A DNA stretch of 64,000 nt from Paraburkholderia phytofirmans OLGA172 (GTDB lineage: Bacteria; Pseudomonadota; Gammaproteobacteria; Burkholderiales; Burkholderiaceae). Position 1 is the stretch's first letter. Every line of letters begins with the position of its first letter. Location: NCBI RefSeq assembly GCF_001634365.1, contig NZ_CP014579.1, positions 3,433,622-3,497,621 on the forward strand. Direction: 5' to 3'. Positions 16,554 through 23,782 of the stretch are shown here, piece after piece. Position numbers and translations under genes: made by a program. Under the pieces are notes generated by a model. The model saw nothing but the letters and a program-made list of their open reading frames with translations, searched no databases and was not told where the DNA came from.

Positions 16554-17369
16554 ATGTCCTTGTTATTTTCTGCCCTCCGCTTTGCGCTCGTCGTCTACGT
16601 TGTGGCGGCGGTGGCCCTTTACGTTTTCCAGGACCGGCTGCTGCTCCCTCCGGTCCCAAGCGTGACTGATATCCGGTCGGGACATCATGGGGACTATGAG
16701 GTCCAAGCGTGGTATCCCAGCGGCGGGTACTCAGGATATGTGGTCACCCCAGATGGCCGCGAACCGGTTGGAACGGTCCTCGTCTATCACGGTAACGCAG
16801 AGTCGGCGGAGAACAAGCAGTCTCTTGCCGAAGTGTTTGTGCGTGTTGGATACCGGGCTGTCCTGGTCGAGTATCCCGGCCATGGCAGAAGACCGGGCGC
16901 GCGAACGATGAGAGCGGCTTTGGCAGCATCGCGAAGCGCGCTTTCCGACGCCAGGGCCCAATGGACAGGACCTGTATTTTTGGCCGGCGAGTCGCTGGGT
17001 GCCGGCATGGCAGCACAAGTAGTCTCCGGCAACGAGTCAGCGGTCGCCGGTGTGCTGCTCATCACGCCGTGGGATTCGCTGGAAAATGTTGCCTCGGAGA
17101 AGCTACGGCTGTTTCCAGTTCGATGGATATTGCATAGCCCGTTCGATTCGGTCGACGCGCTGAAGCACTATGTAGGTCGGGTCGTTGTAGTCGGTTGCGA
17201 GCAAGATACACTCATCCCCGTGTGGCACGCTGAGCGGCTTGCCCGCCTGCATCCTCATGCGCAGCTCCTGCTATTGCCCGGCGCCGGTCACAATGACTGG
17301 TTCAGTTCGATGACCACCGACCGTTGGCGAGACGTTTTTTGCTGGCTGCAGGTGGCGCCAGCGCAATAG
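16554..17369 (+). CDS. membrane-anchored alpha/beta hydrolase
   Basis: A 271-residue protein. Residues 5-25 form one membrane helix. The hydrolase core has an oxyanion HGN at 79-81, the nucleophile elbow GESLG (Ser147), an acid in EQDTLIP (Asp218) and His246 in GAGHND. It resembles the ABHD13/BEM46 group. The catalytic domain follows a single N-terminal anchor and so probably lies outside the inner membrane. The substrate is unknown. The ribosome site is weak. Confidence 0.8.
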   Translation: MSLLFSALRFALVVYVVAAVALYVFQDRLLLPPVPSVTDIRSGHHGDYEVQAWYPSGGYSGYVVTPDGREPVGTVLVYHGNAESAENKQSLAEVFVRVGYRAVLVEYPGHGRRPGARTMRAALAASRSALSDARAQWTGPVFLAGESLGAGMAAQVVSGNESAVAGVLLITPWDSLENVASEKLRLFPVRWILHSPFDSVDALKHYVGRVVVVGCEQDTLIPVWHAERLARLHPHAQLLLLPGAGHNDWFSSMTTDRWRDVFCWLQVAPAQ

Positions 17370-17498
17370 CAAATCCGCGCGTGCCACGACAACCGCGTCT
17401 CTCGCCGAAGACGTCCGCAGCCACCGCGTTACGCGCGCGGTACGGGATGAACCTGCGGAAGTCTCCGCACGCCGAATGCAACACCAGCGCCGTTCGTG

Positions 17499-17906
17499 TC
17501 AATGGTCGTGCCTCTCGTCGCCATCCCAGTGGTCACGGTGCCAGCCATCTCTCGGGCCACCGCCGTCGTGGTCATGGCCCCAGTCACCACGACGCCCATC
17601 GTAATGGTCCCGAGCATCGTGCCACTCCCGTTCATCATGATGGTGCTCTTCCCACTCCCTACGGTCCCAATAACGATGCCCGTCGTAATAGCGGTCTCTA
17701 TACCATCCCGGACTGATGACAACAGCAGCAGGAGGTTCGACGTACACCGGTGGCGGCGGTGCGTAGACCGGCTCGGGTGCATACGCGACACCCGGGATGC
17801 CAATGTTGACTCCAACATCGACATGCGCGAGAGCGACGGACGATACGCCAATGCCAAGGCCGGCGACGAGTGTCATCGCGAACCAGCGGCTACGTAAGAT
17901 GGTCAT
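17499..17906 (-). CDS. exported PXPV-repeat, His/Asp/Arg-rich protein
   Basis: A 135-residue protein with a signal peptide (ending near VALA-H, residue 28). A Pro-rich middle (EPVYAPPPPVYVEPP) matches the PXPV repeat type. The last 65 residues are rich in His, Asp, Arg and Trp and could bind metals. Such small exported proteins are common in Burkholderia; their role is unknown. Confidence 0.7.
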   Translation of the reverse strand: MTILRSRWFAMTLVAGLGIGVSSVALAHVDVGVNIGIPGVAYAPEPVYAPPPPVYVEPPAAVVISPGWYRDRYYDGHRYWDRREWEEHHHDEREWHDARDHYDGRRGDWGHDHDGGGPRDGWHRDHWDGDERHDH

Positions 17907-17964
17907 GATTTGCGTGGTCAGATATGTACGGTTGAACAGTTGAATGGCTGCTAGTCAGCTACAG

Positions 17965-18066
17965 TTAATAGCGGTGATAGTAGCCGCCTGCAGGCACAAC
18001 GATGCAGCCGCCCAGCGCGGTTCCAAGACATACGGCCATCAGCATCAGCGCAATGATTCGTTTCAT
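17965..18066 (-). CDS. 33-residue lipoprotein
   Basis: Starts MKRIIALMLMAVCLGTALGG with the lipobox LGGC (Cys21) and ends CIVVPAGGYYHRY. A GAGG site lies 9 bases before the ATG at 18066. It should be a tiny lipid-anchored envelope peptide. It lies just upstream of the PXPV protein gene on the same strand, so the two may be co-expressed. Confidence 0.65.
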   Translation of the reverse strand: MKRIIALMLMAVCLGTALGGCIVVPAGGYYHRY

Positions 18067-18251
18067 AACGTGCCTCACTTGTCAGTTGTGAACGCACTAT
18101 ATTTGGAGCGCAGATTACCAGTGTGTTTGTGTGTAACGAGACGTGTAATTTGAAACGCCTACCTCGTCCCGAGCCTTCTCAGGAATTCCGTCCGAGACGT
18201 TAAGGAGATGAACGGCCAGAAGCCGTCCCTTCAACTGAATCGGAGACGAAC

Positions 18252-18581
18252 ATGCACGACATTGCCTACAAACTTGCCGCTGTTGCAGCACTTGCCTTTT
18301 CATTCGCCGGCACCGCCTCGGCGCAAACCAACTGGGATGCGACGCACCCACGCCGTGTTGAGGTCAACCATCGCCTCGCGAATCAGGACCGTCGCATTCA
18401 CCAGGAAGTACGGGAAGGCGACATGTCGCACGCCGAGGCGGCGAGACTGCATCGGGATGACCATCAGATTCGGCAGGAGGAGCGCGATATGGCAAGCCAG
18501 GACGGCAGCCATATCACCCGGCGAGAAAACTACGCGTTGAATCAGCAGGAAAACCGCGTAAGCGGCCAGATTGGCCAATAG
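18252..18581 (+). CDS. small periplasmic protein
   Basis: A 109-residue protein with a signal peptide cleaved near ASAQ (residue 25). The mature part is helical and rich in Arg, Gln, His and Asp (RLANQDRRIHQEVREGDMSH). Conserved small exported proteins of this type occur widely in Burkholderia. Function unknown; a periplasmic helical peptide is the safest description. Confidence 0.72.
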   Translation: MHDIAYKLAAVAALAFSFAGTASAQTNWDATHPRRVEVNHRLANQDRRIHQEVREGDMSHAEAARLHRDDHQIRQEERDMASQDGSHITRRENYALNQQENRVSGQIGQ

Positions 18582-18786
18582 CGCTTATCGCCGATGGTAG
18601 ACAAGGCGCGGAACTGGGGTGGGCGGTCTACGCCTTCCCCAGGGTCGGTTGCCCCCAGACTTGCTGGAGGGGAGCATGAAAAACACAAACAAGCAGTCTC
18701 GGCGTCGCCAGGTCGAGAAATGGTTACCTGCGGCTGAGCGCTTTCTCTGTCTCGGCGATTTTCTGCGGCGGCTGAAAGGCCTTGAC

Positions 18787-18939
18787 CTACGTGTCGTCCC
18801 CCGGCCTCTTTCGCTGAACGCGCGTGACCACTACATATCGAACGACCGCTCGAATCGCCAGGACCAGCAAGGCCATCACAATCACGATTGCGAACGGGAA
18901 GCCGAGCAGATAGAGCTGATTGGAAGCAATGTCTTTCAT
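18787..18939 (-). CDS. possible 50-residue single-span membrane protein
   Basis: The frame from ATG at 18939 has one hydrophobic helix (LLGFPFAIVIVMALLVLAI) followed by a basic tail. A short hydrophobic frame just upstream ends ...FLTFLNLAVM with a TGA that overlaps this ATG (TGATG), which suggests translational coupling. That upstream frame follows AAGGAGGT but has no clear start codon. After the TAG, the frame continues with protein-like residues (VKAFQPPQKIAETEKAL). The opposite strand holds a polar frame with a good ribosome site (18676) that I judge an antisense artefact. Confidence 0.4.
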   Translation of the reverse strand: MKDIASNQLYLLGFPFAIVIVMALLVLAIRAVVRYVVVTRVQRKRPGDDT

Positions 18940-19271
18940 CACATGACTGCCAGGTTGAGGAAGGTCAAAAACACAGCGAATCCGTAGACGAGTTGCGCTA
19001 CCTCCTTGATGTTATGCGTACAGCACTTGTTTTTATGTGTTAGCCGGTTTAGCAATTTCAGTGGGGAAGCTAGAACAAGCTGACGTCAGGTCTTAACCGC
19101 ACTTCTGTTCGCGTCGTTCGAATGTTGTAAGAATGCGGTAGGTCCATGGCTTTCATGCCTGACGCGAAGACCCACTTTCCTGAACTAGCCGGTCGGGACC
19201 TTGGGACAAAATCGGACACCCACTCACCGAAGCCCCGCAATCGTGGCATTGCAAGGTATAGCGCACGGCCG
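18940..19271. other. 332-bp stretch with only weak candidates
   Basis: Holds the hydrophobic frame coupled to the small membrane protein and, further right, a low-confidence 37-residue frame (19153-19266). No other feature is seen. Confidence 0.35.
19153..19266 (-). CDS. possible 37-residue Cys-containing peptide
   Basis: From a GTG at 19266 the frame encodes RYTLQCHDCGASVSGCPI and more, ending at TGA 19153. The CxxC and following Cys resemble a small zinc finger. It begins 5 bases after the stop of the gene upstream. Short length makes this uncertain. Confidence 0.22.
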   Translation of the reverse strand: MRYTLQCHDCGASVSGCPILSQGPDRLVQESGSSRQA

Positions 19272-19487
19272 CTAGCCGTCGATTCCAATTCCAAAAACCT
19301 CGCGGACGATGGCCTCGATTCGCTGCAGGACGGCGTCTGGCAGATACCCGAATCGCTCATACTTGTCGGCAGGTAGCCGTCCGTCATTTGCGCGAATTAG
19401 GCGAATGAGACCTGATACGTCGTACTGCGGGATGTCAAATTCCGCATCAATCCGTTGTATCGCACGTTCGTAAGCGTCGGGGCTCAT
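19272..19487 (-). CDS. hypothetical protein, 71 residues
   Basis: Start at the ATG at 19487 (MSPDAYERAIQRIDAEFD), preceded by AGGAGGGA. The protein is helical with balanced charge (DKYERFGYLPDAVLQRIEAI). The frame is open further upstream but lacks a ribosome site there. No family recognised. It lies downstream of, and on the same strand as, the HAD-like cluster. Confidence 0.55.
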   Translation of the reverse strand: MSPDAYERAIQRIDAEFDIPQYDVSGLIRLIRANDGRLPADKYERFGYLPDAVLQRIEAIVREVFGIGIDG

Positions 19488-19741
19488 GGAGCATCCCTCC
19501 TCTGTTTGCGCAAACTGTCGTAGTGACGAGAAACGCGCGCAGCACCATTTCATCACTTTCGGGACGCAACAGTTTCCTGTCGTCTTAATGACGCCACGGT
19601 CTCGGGTGATGGTGCGCTCGCGTTCGTAGGTCACGAGCTTCGGCCCAGTTCCTGTCCTTTGCAACAGTATTGGTCATTTGCAGGCCGCCAGAACTCGAAA
19701 TCACATAAGCAAGAGGAAATCGTCTCCCCTTCGAAATGAGG

Positions 19742-20260
19742 CTACTGCTCCTGCTGCTCACGCAGCCAAGATTCAATCCGCGAACGCGCATCGGGCGAAC
19801 TAACGCCGCTTTCGGGGGAGAGATGAACGAAATGTTCGGCGTAACCAGCCGGCACTCCCCATGCCCTGTCGTCGAGCGCGAGCCAGGTCTTCACTCCGTG
19901 AGACCAAACGTGGCGTAGGATTTTGGATACGCGGTCGGTGCCGTCCCGCACCTCGCCCATCCTCGACCTGATTCTCATAGTGTCGTCAACCACTCGGCAA
20001 CGTAGGGCTTCGGGAAGGTGCGAAACAACACCGTTACGGCCTATAAGCAGCAGCCAGGACGTGGTCAGTACAATCTGAACGCGCTGGTGCGGTGCAAGCA
20101 GTTCAACGAGCACCGGGGCGAATTCGAACAACTCCCGCCTGCTCTCAAGTGCGACGAGCCCGGCGTCATCGATGACCGCAGAACCGGCGTGCAGCGTACC
20201 GTCTATATCTAGGTAGAGGGTCGGCGCTCGCGCGTCGAAAACGAGTTGAATCCTAGTCAC
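19742..20260 (-). CDS. HAD-like phosphatase domain protein
   Basis: A 172-residue protein. Motif 1 is LYLDIDGTLH (Asp18 and Asp20), motif 2 is LTTSW (near 65-69) and the third acidic motif is LALDDRAW (near 128). This pattern resembles the stand-alone HAD domain found in 'Swiss-army-knife' RNA repair proteins. HAD enzymes transfer phosphoryl groups via the first Asp. The substrate is unknown. Its ATG overlaps the TGA of the gene upstream (ATGA), so the two are translationally coupled. Confidence 0.7.
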   Translation of the reverse strand: MTRIQLVFDARAPTLYLDIDGTLHAGSAVIDDAGLVALESRRELFEFAPVLVELLAPHQRVQIVLTTSWLLLIGRNGVVSHLPEALRCRVVDDTMRIRSRMGEVRDGTDRVSKILRHVWSHGVKTWLALDDRAWGVPAGYAEHFVHLSPESGVSSPDARSRIESWLREQQEQ

Positions 20261-20661
20261 TGGGCCTTAGGTATCGGTGACGAATGCTGGGTACCGGTCG
20301 TAGATGGGGCCGCCGATGGTTCGGTGACGTTGTTCGCGTCAACATCCGATGCTGGATAGTATTCTCGCGTTACGTCAGCAAACTCTTTGATTCCGTCGCG
20401 CTTGCAAACAAACTCCCACACGTATTCCGCATCGGCGTTATAGCCGGGCGGACCCTGTAATAGATACACACGCCCGGAGCGCGTGGTGGCTACCATTCGT
20501 TCTCTATCGAACTCAGTCAGTGCGGAACTGACCCGGCCGTCAAAGTCATCGAGACGCGCTCCAACCAGACGGTCCGTCCCATTGTCTGCACGCAATACTC
20601 GCCAACGAATCAGGACAATGTCGTGCTCTTCCGTCAGCGGCTTCACCTTTCCGATGCTCAT
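20257..20661 (-). CDS. hypothetical protein
   Basis: A 134-residue protein starting MSIGKVKPLTEEHDIVLIRW. The first 100 residues look like a mixed alpha/beta domain (RSGRVYLLQGPPGYNADAEY); the last 30 are Ser/Pro/Thr-rich. Its stop overlaps the start of the HAD-like gene by four bases. No function assigned. Confidence 0.6.
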   Translation of the reverse strand: MSIGKVKPLTEEHDIVLIRWRVLRADNGTDRLVGARLDDFDGRVSSALTEFDRERMVATTRSGRVYLLQGPPGYNADAEYVWEFVCKRDGIKEFADVTREYYPASDVDANNVTEPSAAPSTTGTQHSSPIPKAQ

Positions 20662-20820
20662 ATAGCTGCTCCTTTACTTCTGTTCGTTGATTCGGATAAC
20701 AACGAATATTCTTGTAGCCAAAGTCATCTACATCGTAGTGCTTACGTTACAATTTCAATTCGCCCGCCGGAACGCCACGCACGCTCGCCGCGCCTCCTGT
20801 AATTTCTGGGGTATCATCCT

Positions 20821-21291
20821 TCACAGACGCAGTAGGACTTCGCGAAAGATGCTCCAAATATGTGCGTCCCTTCCGCACGATATAGGCTCTATGTCCATGC
20901 GTGGTGCGTCCTCCCTCATGACGCTGGTGTAGACCAGACCGTCTTTGAGAACAACGTCAAACCGCATGATTGTGATTGCCTCCGTAGGACGTGCACGGCG
21001 GCCGACCCGAATGACAATGGTCATCGCTGTCATCGGGGCCCGCCTTTCTTGAGGCGTTGTTGCACCTCCATCATTCGGCGCCTCAAGACGCTTCAACATC
21101 GATGCGATTACTTCCCTCAAAAGGGTCCCGTCGCCCGCTCCAGATGTCTCGGCGAAACACTCTCCCAATAGCACCGACGGTTCGCCGAGGACATCAGAGT
21201 GTGCGTTCATCTCCTGGCGGTATGCCGTAGCGGTCCATTTCCATGCTTCGCCGATGCCTGCGCCGGTGACTTGAGCTTTCATGATGAACAT
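20821..21291 (-). CDS. hypothetical protein
   Basis: A 156-residue protein. It contains two probable beta-rich parts around a helical middle (LLREVIASMLKRLEAPND). It starts 3 bases after the stop of the upstream gene, so it is co-transcribed. The first Met (MFIM) or the fourth (MKAQVTG) could be the start. No family recognised. Confidence 0.55.
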   Translation of the reverse strand: MFIMKAQVTGAGIGEAWKWTATAYRQEMNAHSDVLGEPSVLLGECFAETSGAGDGTLLREVIASMLKRLEAPNDGGATTPQERRAPMTAMTIVIRVGRRARPTEAITIMRFDVVLKDGLVYTSVMREDAPRMDIEPISCGRDAHIWSIFREVLLRL

Positions 21292-21294
21292 CTA

Positions 21295-21924
21295 TCAGAT
21301 TTGCCAGTCACGCCAGTTCACATCACCAACATGCTGGCTAGCGACGATGGCGAGTGCCAGCCGGTAAATCCAGTCCAAATTCCCCGCAGGATGACAGTCC
21401 CAATTCGTCCTCGTGGTGAGCTCGAAACGCGCGTTATCGTCTAGCCGCCATCGCAACGTGCCGTCTGCTGCATTCGCCGGCTCTGCCCCGCCAATTCGCG
21501 CTATCAGCGACGAGTCAGGCATTAGCACTAACTCGTATTCGCCGTCTCGGGCATACCAACCGTCGAGATTCGAGGTATGTCCTGTGGTGATAGATTGCGA
21601 GCCATCAGGCTCGGGACGCCTGCCGCGTGTGTCGTGGCGACGCGCCGGCCATCCGAAATAACCGCATTTAACCTCTCTTGCCACGAGCGACTTCACCGCA
21701 TCCTCGAAGTTCATCAAGAAGATACCGAGACCAAGTCCCCGCTCCTCGTCGGGATGCACGCTGCCGCCGATTACCGCAACCAACTCTTCGTCTTGCCATA
21801 CCTTCCATATCCCAACGTCCGGGTCGTATAGCGCCGCGAACTCGTCGCCAGCGCTGTTTTCCATTTGTATCTCGGCGAGGTAAGTGTTTTCTTCCCACCA
21901 GTAGCGAAACTGCGTTGCAAACAT
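21295..21924 (-). CDS. hypothetical protein
   Basis: A 209-residue acidic protein, rich in Trp and Asp (FRYWWEENTYLAEIQMEN; DPDVGIWKVWQDEELVAV). It appears to have two small domains joined by an Arg/Gly/Pro-rich linker near residue 95-115. First gene of the minus-strand cluster that ends with the HAD-like protein. I see no motif pointing to a function. Confidence 0.55.
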   Translation of the reverse strand: MFATQFRYWWEENTYLAEIQMENSAGDEFAALYDPDVGIWKVWQDEELVAVIGGSVHPDEERGLGLGIFLMNFEDAVKSLVAREVKCGYFGWPARRHDTRGRRPEPDGSQSITTGHTSNLDGWYARDGEYELVLMPDSSLIARIGGAEPANAADGTLRWRLDDNARFELTTRTNWDCHPAGNLDWIYRLALAIVASQHVGDVNWRDWQI

Positions 21925-22244
21925 CCGTTACCGTCGAACCCGCATGGATTGCCCTCCGGTTCAGCGCAGCCCGGAACCGTAGAACGCTGCGCAGATAACG
22001 TTTGGGCCAGTAATTTGTACACATCGCAGAACCCTAGAGGTCTGCGCCCTCTGACATTTCTGCGGCGAACAGCAAGTCGAACTGTGCGTCTCAATTAGGC
22101 GTATCGCTGAAGTAGCCGGCCCGGGAGCGACGTCGTTGCGTTTCCTCGGTATCGCGCCCACCGCACGCATCACAAAGCCCATTGTATAGTTTATAGAGTG
22201 CTATTTACAAGAGTGCTATTTCTTTATATCTAGAAAAAACTATC
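21925..22244. other. intergenic region between the unknown cluster and the two-HTH regulator
   Basis: About 320 bases between divergent genes. The right end is AT-rich and has two direct repeats (see 22196-22221). I see no gene. Confidence 0.45.
22196..22221. promoter_or_regulatory. direct repeat, candidate operator of the two-HTH regulator
   Basis: The 11-mer GAGTGCTATTT occurs at 22196-22206 and again at 22211-22221, 15 bases apart, in an AT-rich stretch just before the regulator gene. Placement and spacing suit autoregulation by an XRE-type protein. This is inference. Confidence 0.45.
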
Positions 22245-22787
22245 GTGGTGGGGAATGCTTGCGCGGCTATGCAAAAGCAACCATCCGCTGCAGCTACCCA
22301 GCTCGCCCAACGACTAAGAGCTTTACGAGACCTGCGAGACATGACGCAAGATGCATTGGCGAGGATGTCAAGCGTGTCGCGCCCGTCTATAACGGCCATG
22401 GAACGCGGCAAGTCAAATCCCCGATTCGCTACGTTGGACCAGGTCGCCCGGGTGCTAGATGTCGACATACTCGAATTGATTACAAGCGGGTTACCCGCGA
22501 GCGCGAGCGCCGACAATCGCCCCTCACTTGAGCGAATTGCACGGAATGTAAACAAGGTTAGGGCCGCCCTTGGTGTAAGCCAGGAAACGCTGTCCGTACA
22601 GTCGAGGCACTTCCGGACTTACGTCGGGAACTTGGAGAGGCAGGTAGTCAATCCGAGCCTTTCCGATGTTGAAGCAATCGCATTCGCGCTTGGGGTTGGA
22701 ATTGAAACATTGCTACAGCCACTTGAACCGGGTGAGCTCGAAGTAGACATGCAGAGGCTCGTCCGCAAAACTCGGAAAGAAACCTAG
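22245..22787 (+). CDS. XRE-type regulator with two HTH domains
   Basis: Up to 180 residues. The first HTH (about residues 20-80) has QLAQRLRALRDLRDMTQDAL and SVSRPSITAMERGKSNPRFA. The second (about 95-160) has VRAALGVSQETLSVQS and FRTYVGNLERQVVNPSLSDV. Two tandem XRE domains in one chain suggest it binds a composite site. The start is unclear: GTG at 22245 or ATG at 22269, both with weak ribosome sites. The upstream direct repeats may be its operator. It could control the recombinase module or the divergent cluster. Confidence 0.78.
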   Translation: MVGNACAAMQKQPSAAATQLAQRLRALRDLRDMTQDALARMSSVSRPSITAMERGKSNPRFATLDQVARVLDVDILELITSGLPASASADNRPSLERIARNVNKVRAALGVSQETLSVQSRHFRTYVGNLERQVVNPSLSDVEAIAFALGVGIETLLQPLEPGELEVDMQRLVRKTRKET

Positions 22788-23365
22788 CGTACAGCGCCGC
22801 GCCGGCACCAATATCCGGACCGACGGCACTTCGGTGGCCAACGCCCATAAAGCGAGTTAAGTCGAGAACGAAGTAGGGAGAACCAACGGACACGTGAGCG
22901 GAACGGATAACGGCTGTGGACATCCGCACCGAAAACAGAACTAGGCGGACACATCAGCATGGACATCCAGACGACAGCCTAATCGCTATATAGAACAATC
23001 ACTTACGGCTACGTCCATAACTGGTTACTCGAGGGCGGTAGGTGTGCGCGCCGACCAAGGTCATCAGTGTGGTGAATGCCTAGAAGAGCCTTGGCGCCCA
23101 ATTGGACGCGGGACGCGAACCCGTGTGATTGCGCGGGAGGTTGTGAGCGGAGACCTGCACCAGAACATATTGCGGGCAAGTTGCTATGCGAATCCCAAGG
23201 TACATCGTGAAGAAGTGCCCGAACTATTTGCGCTAAGGCGGGCGCGTTGTGTCGCGCTGTTTTGTCGGAACCGTCCTCTCAAAGCGCCTGAGGAACCACC
23301 ACTGGACGCCGGCTCGGACCGGGGCCGACGTGTCGAAGCGCGTAACTCCCAGTGCACTCTAAACC
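22788..23365. other. 578-bp stretch without a supported gene
   Basis: No frame has recognisable motifs. A plus-strand frame from 23044 is open but composition is random-like. No tRNA or repeat was seen. It lies downstream of the regulator and of the recombinase module. Confidence 0.35.
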
Positions 23366-23782
23366 CTATGAGTCTTCTCCGGTCGACTTCCGACGCGTTC
23401 TCCGAATCGGTATCACCTTTTCGGCAGTAAGCTTATTCAGCTTCTTCTTCGCCTCAAATAACTCGTGTAACAGGGAGACCTCCCTCGCCAGCGAGGCATC
23501 AAGCGCCAGCCGTAACTGCCTGATTTCATCCTTTTTCTTCGATAGCGCTTCTTGCTTCTCCTTCGCCGGTTTCGATTGTTCGCCTGCTGCCTCGTCGATG
23601 GCCAGAATCAAATCCGCGAATATCGCTCGCGACTTTTTTATGCTCCCTTTCGCGCGCCCCGCCTCAACAGAGACCGCGTCGTTTGTTATGCGGGTTCCTT
23701 TATTGACTATCGTCGACTTCCCTGACTTCAGCCTATCAAGTGCAGTGAAATAATCCTCAAGTGGGCCTTTGCCGTCAGTCAC
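23366..23782 (-). CDS. small coiled-coil protein of the recombinase module
   Basis: I place the start at GTG 23782 (GGAGAG just upstream), giving 138 residues. The protein is basic and helical. Residues about 70-115 form a coiled coil (KKKDEIRQLRLALDASLARE). It overlaps the end of the third recombinase. Tn554-type elements also encode a small helical accessory protein (TnpC) after their recombinases, so this could be the functional counterpart. That equivalence is inference. Confidence 0.65.
   Translation of the reverse strand: MTDGKGPLEDYFTALDRLKSGKSTIVNKGTRITNDAVSVEAGRAKGSIKKSRAIFADLILAIDEAAGEQSKPAKEKQEALSKKKDEIRQLRLALDASLAREVSLLHELFEAKKKLNKLTAEKVIPIRRTRRKSTGEDS

Noticed and set aside
18619..18987. 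Plus-strand frame with a good ribosome site (MKNTNKQSRRRQVEK)
   Set aside because: Its second half is the polar antisense of a hydrophobic helix on the other strand, and it shows no family features. Not fully excluded.
22648..22929. Minus-strand frame starting MRMSTAVIRSAHVSVG
   Set aside because: Runs antisense into the two-HTH regulator and lacks a ribosome site.
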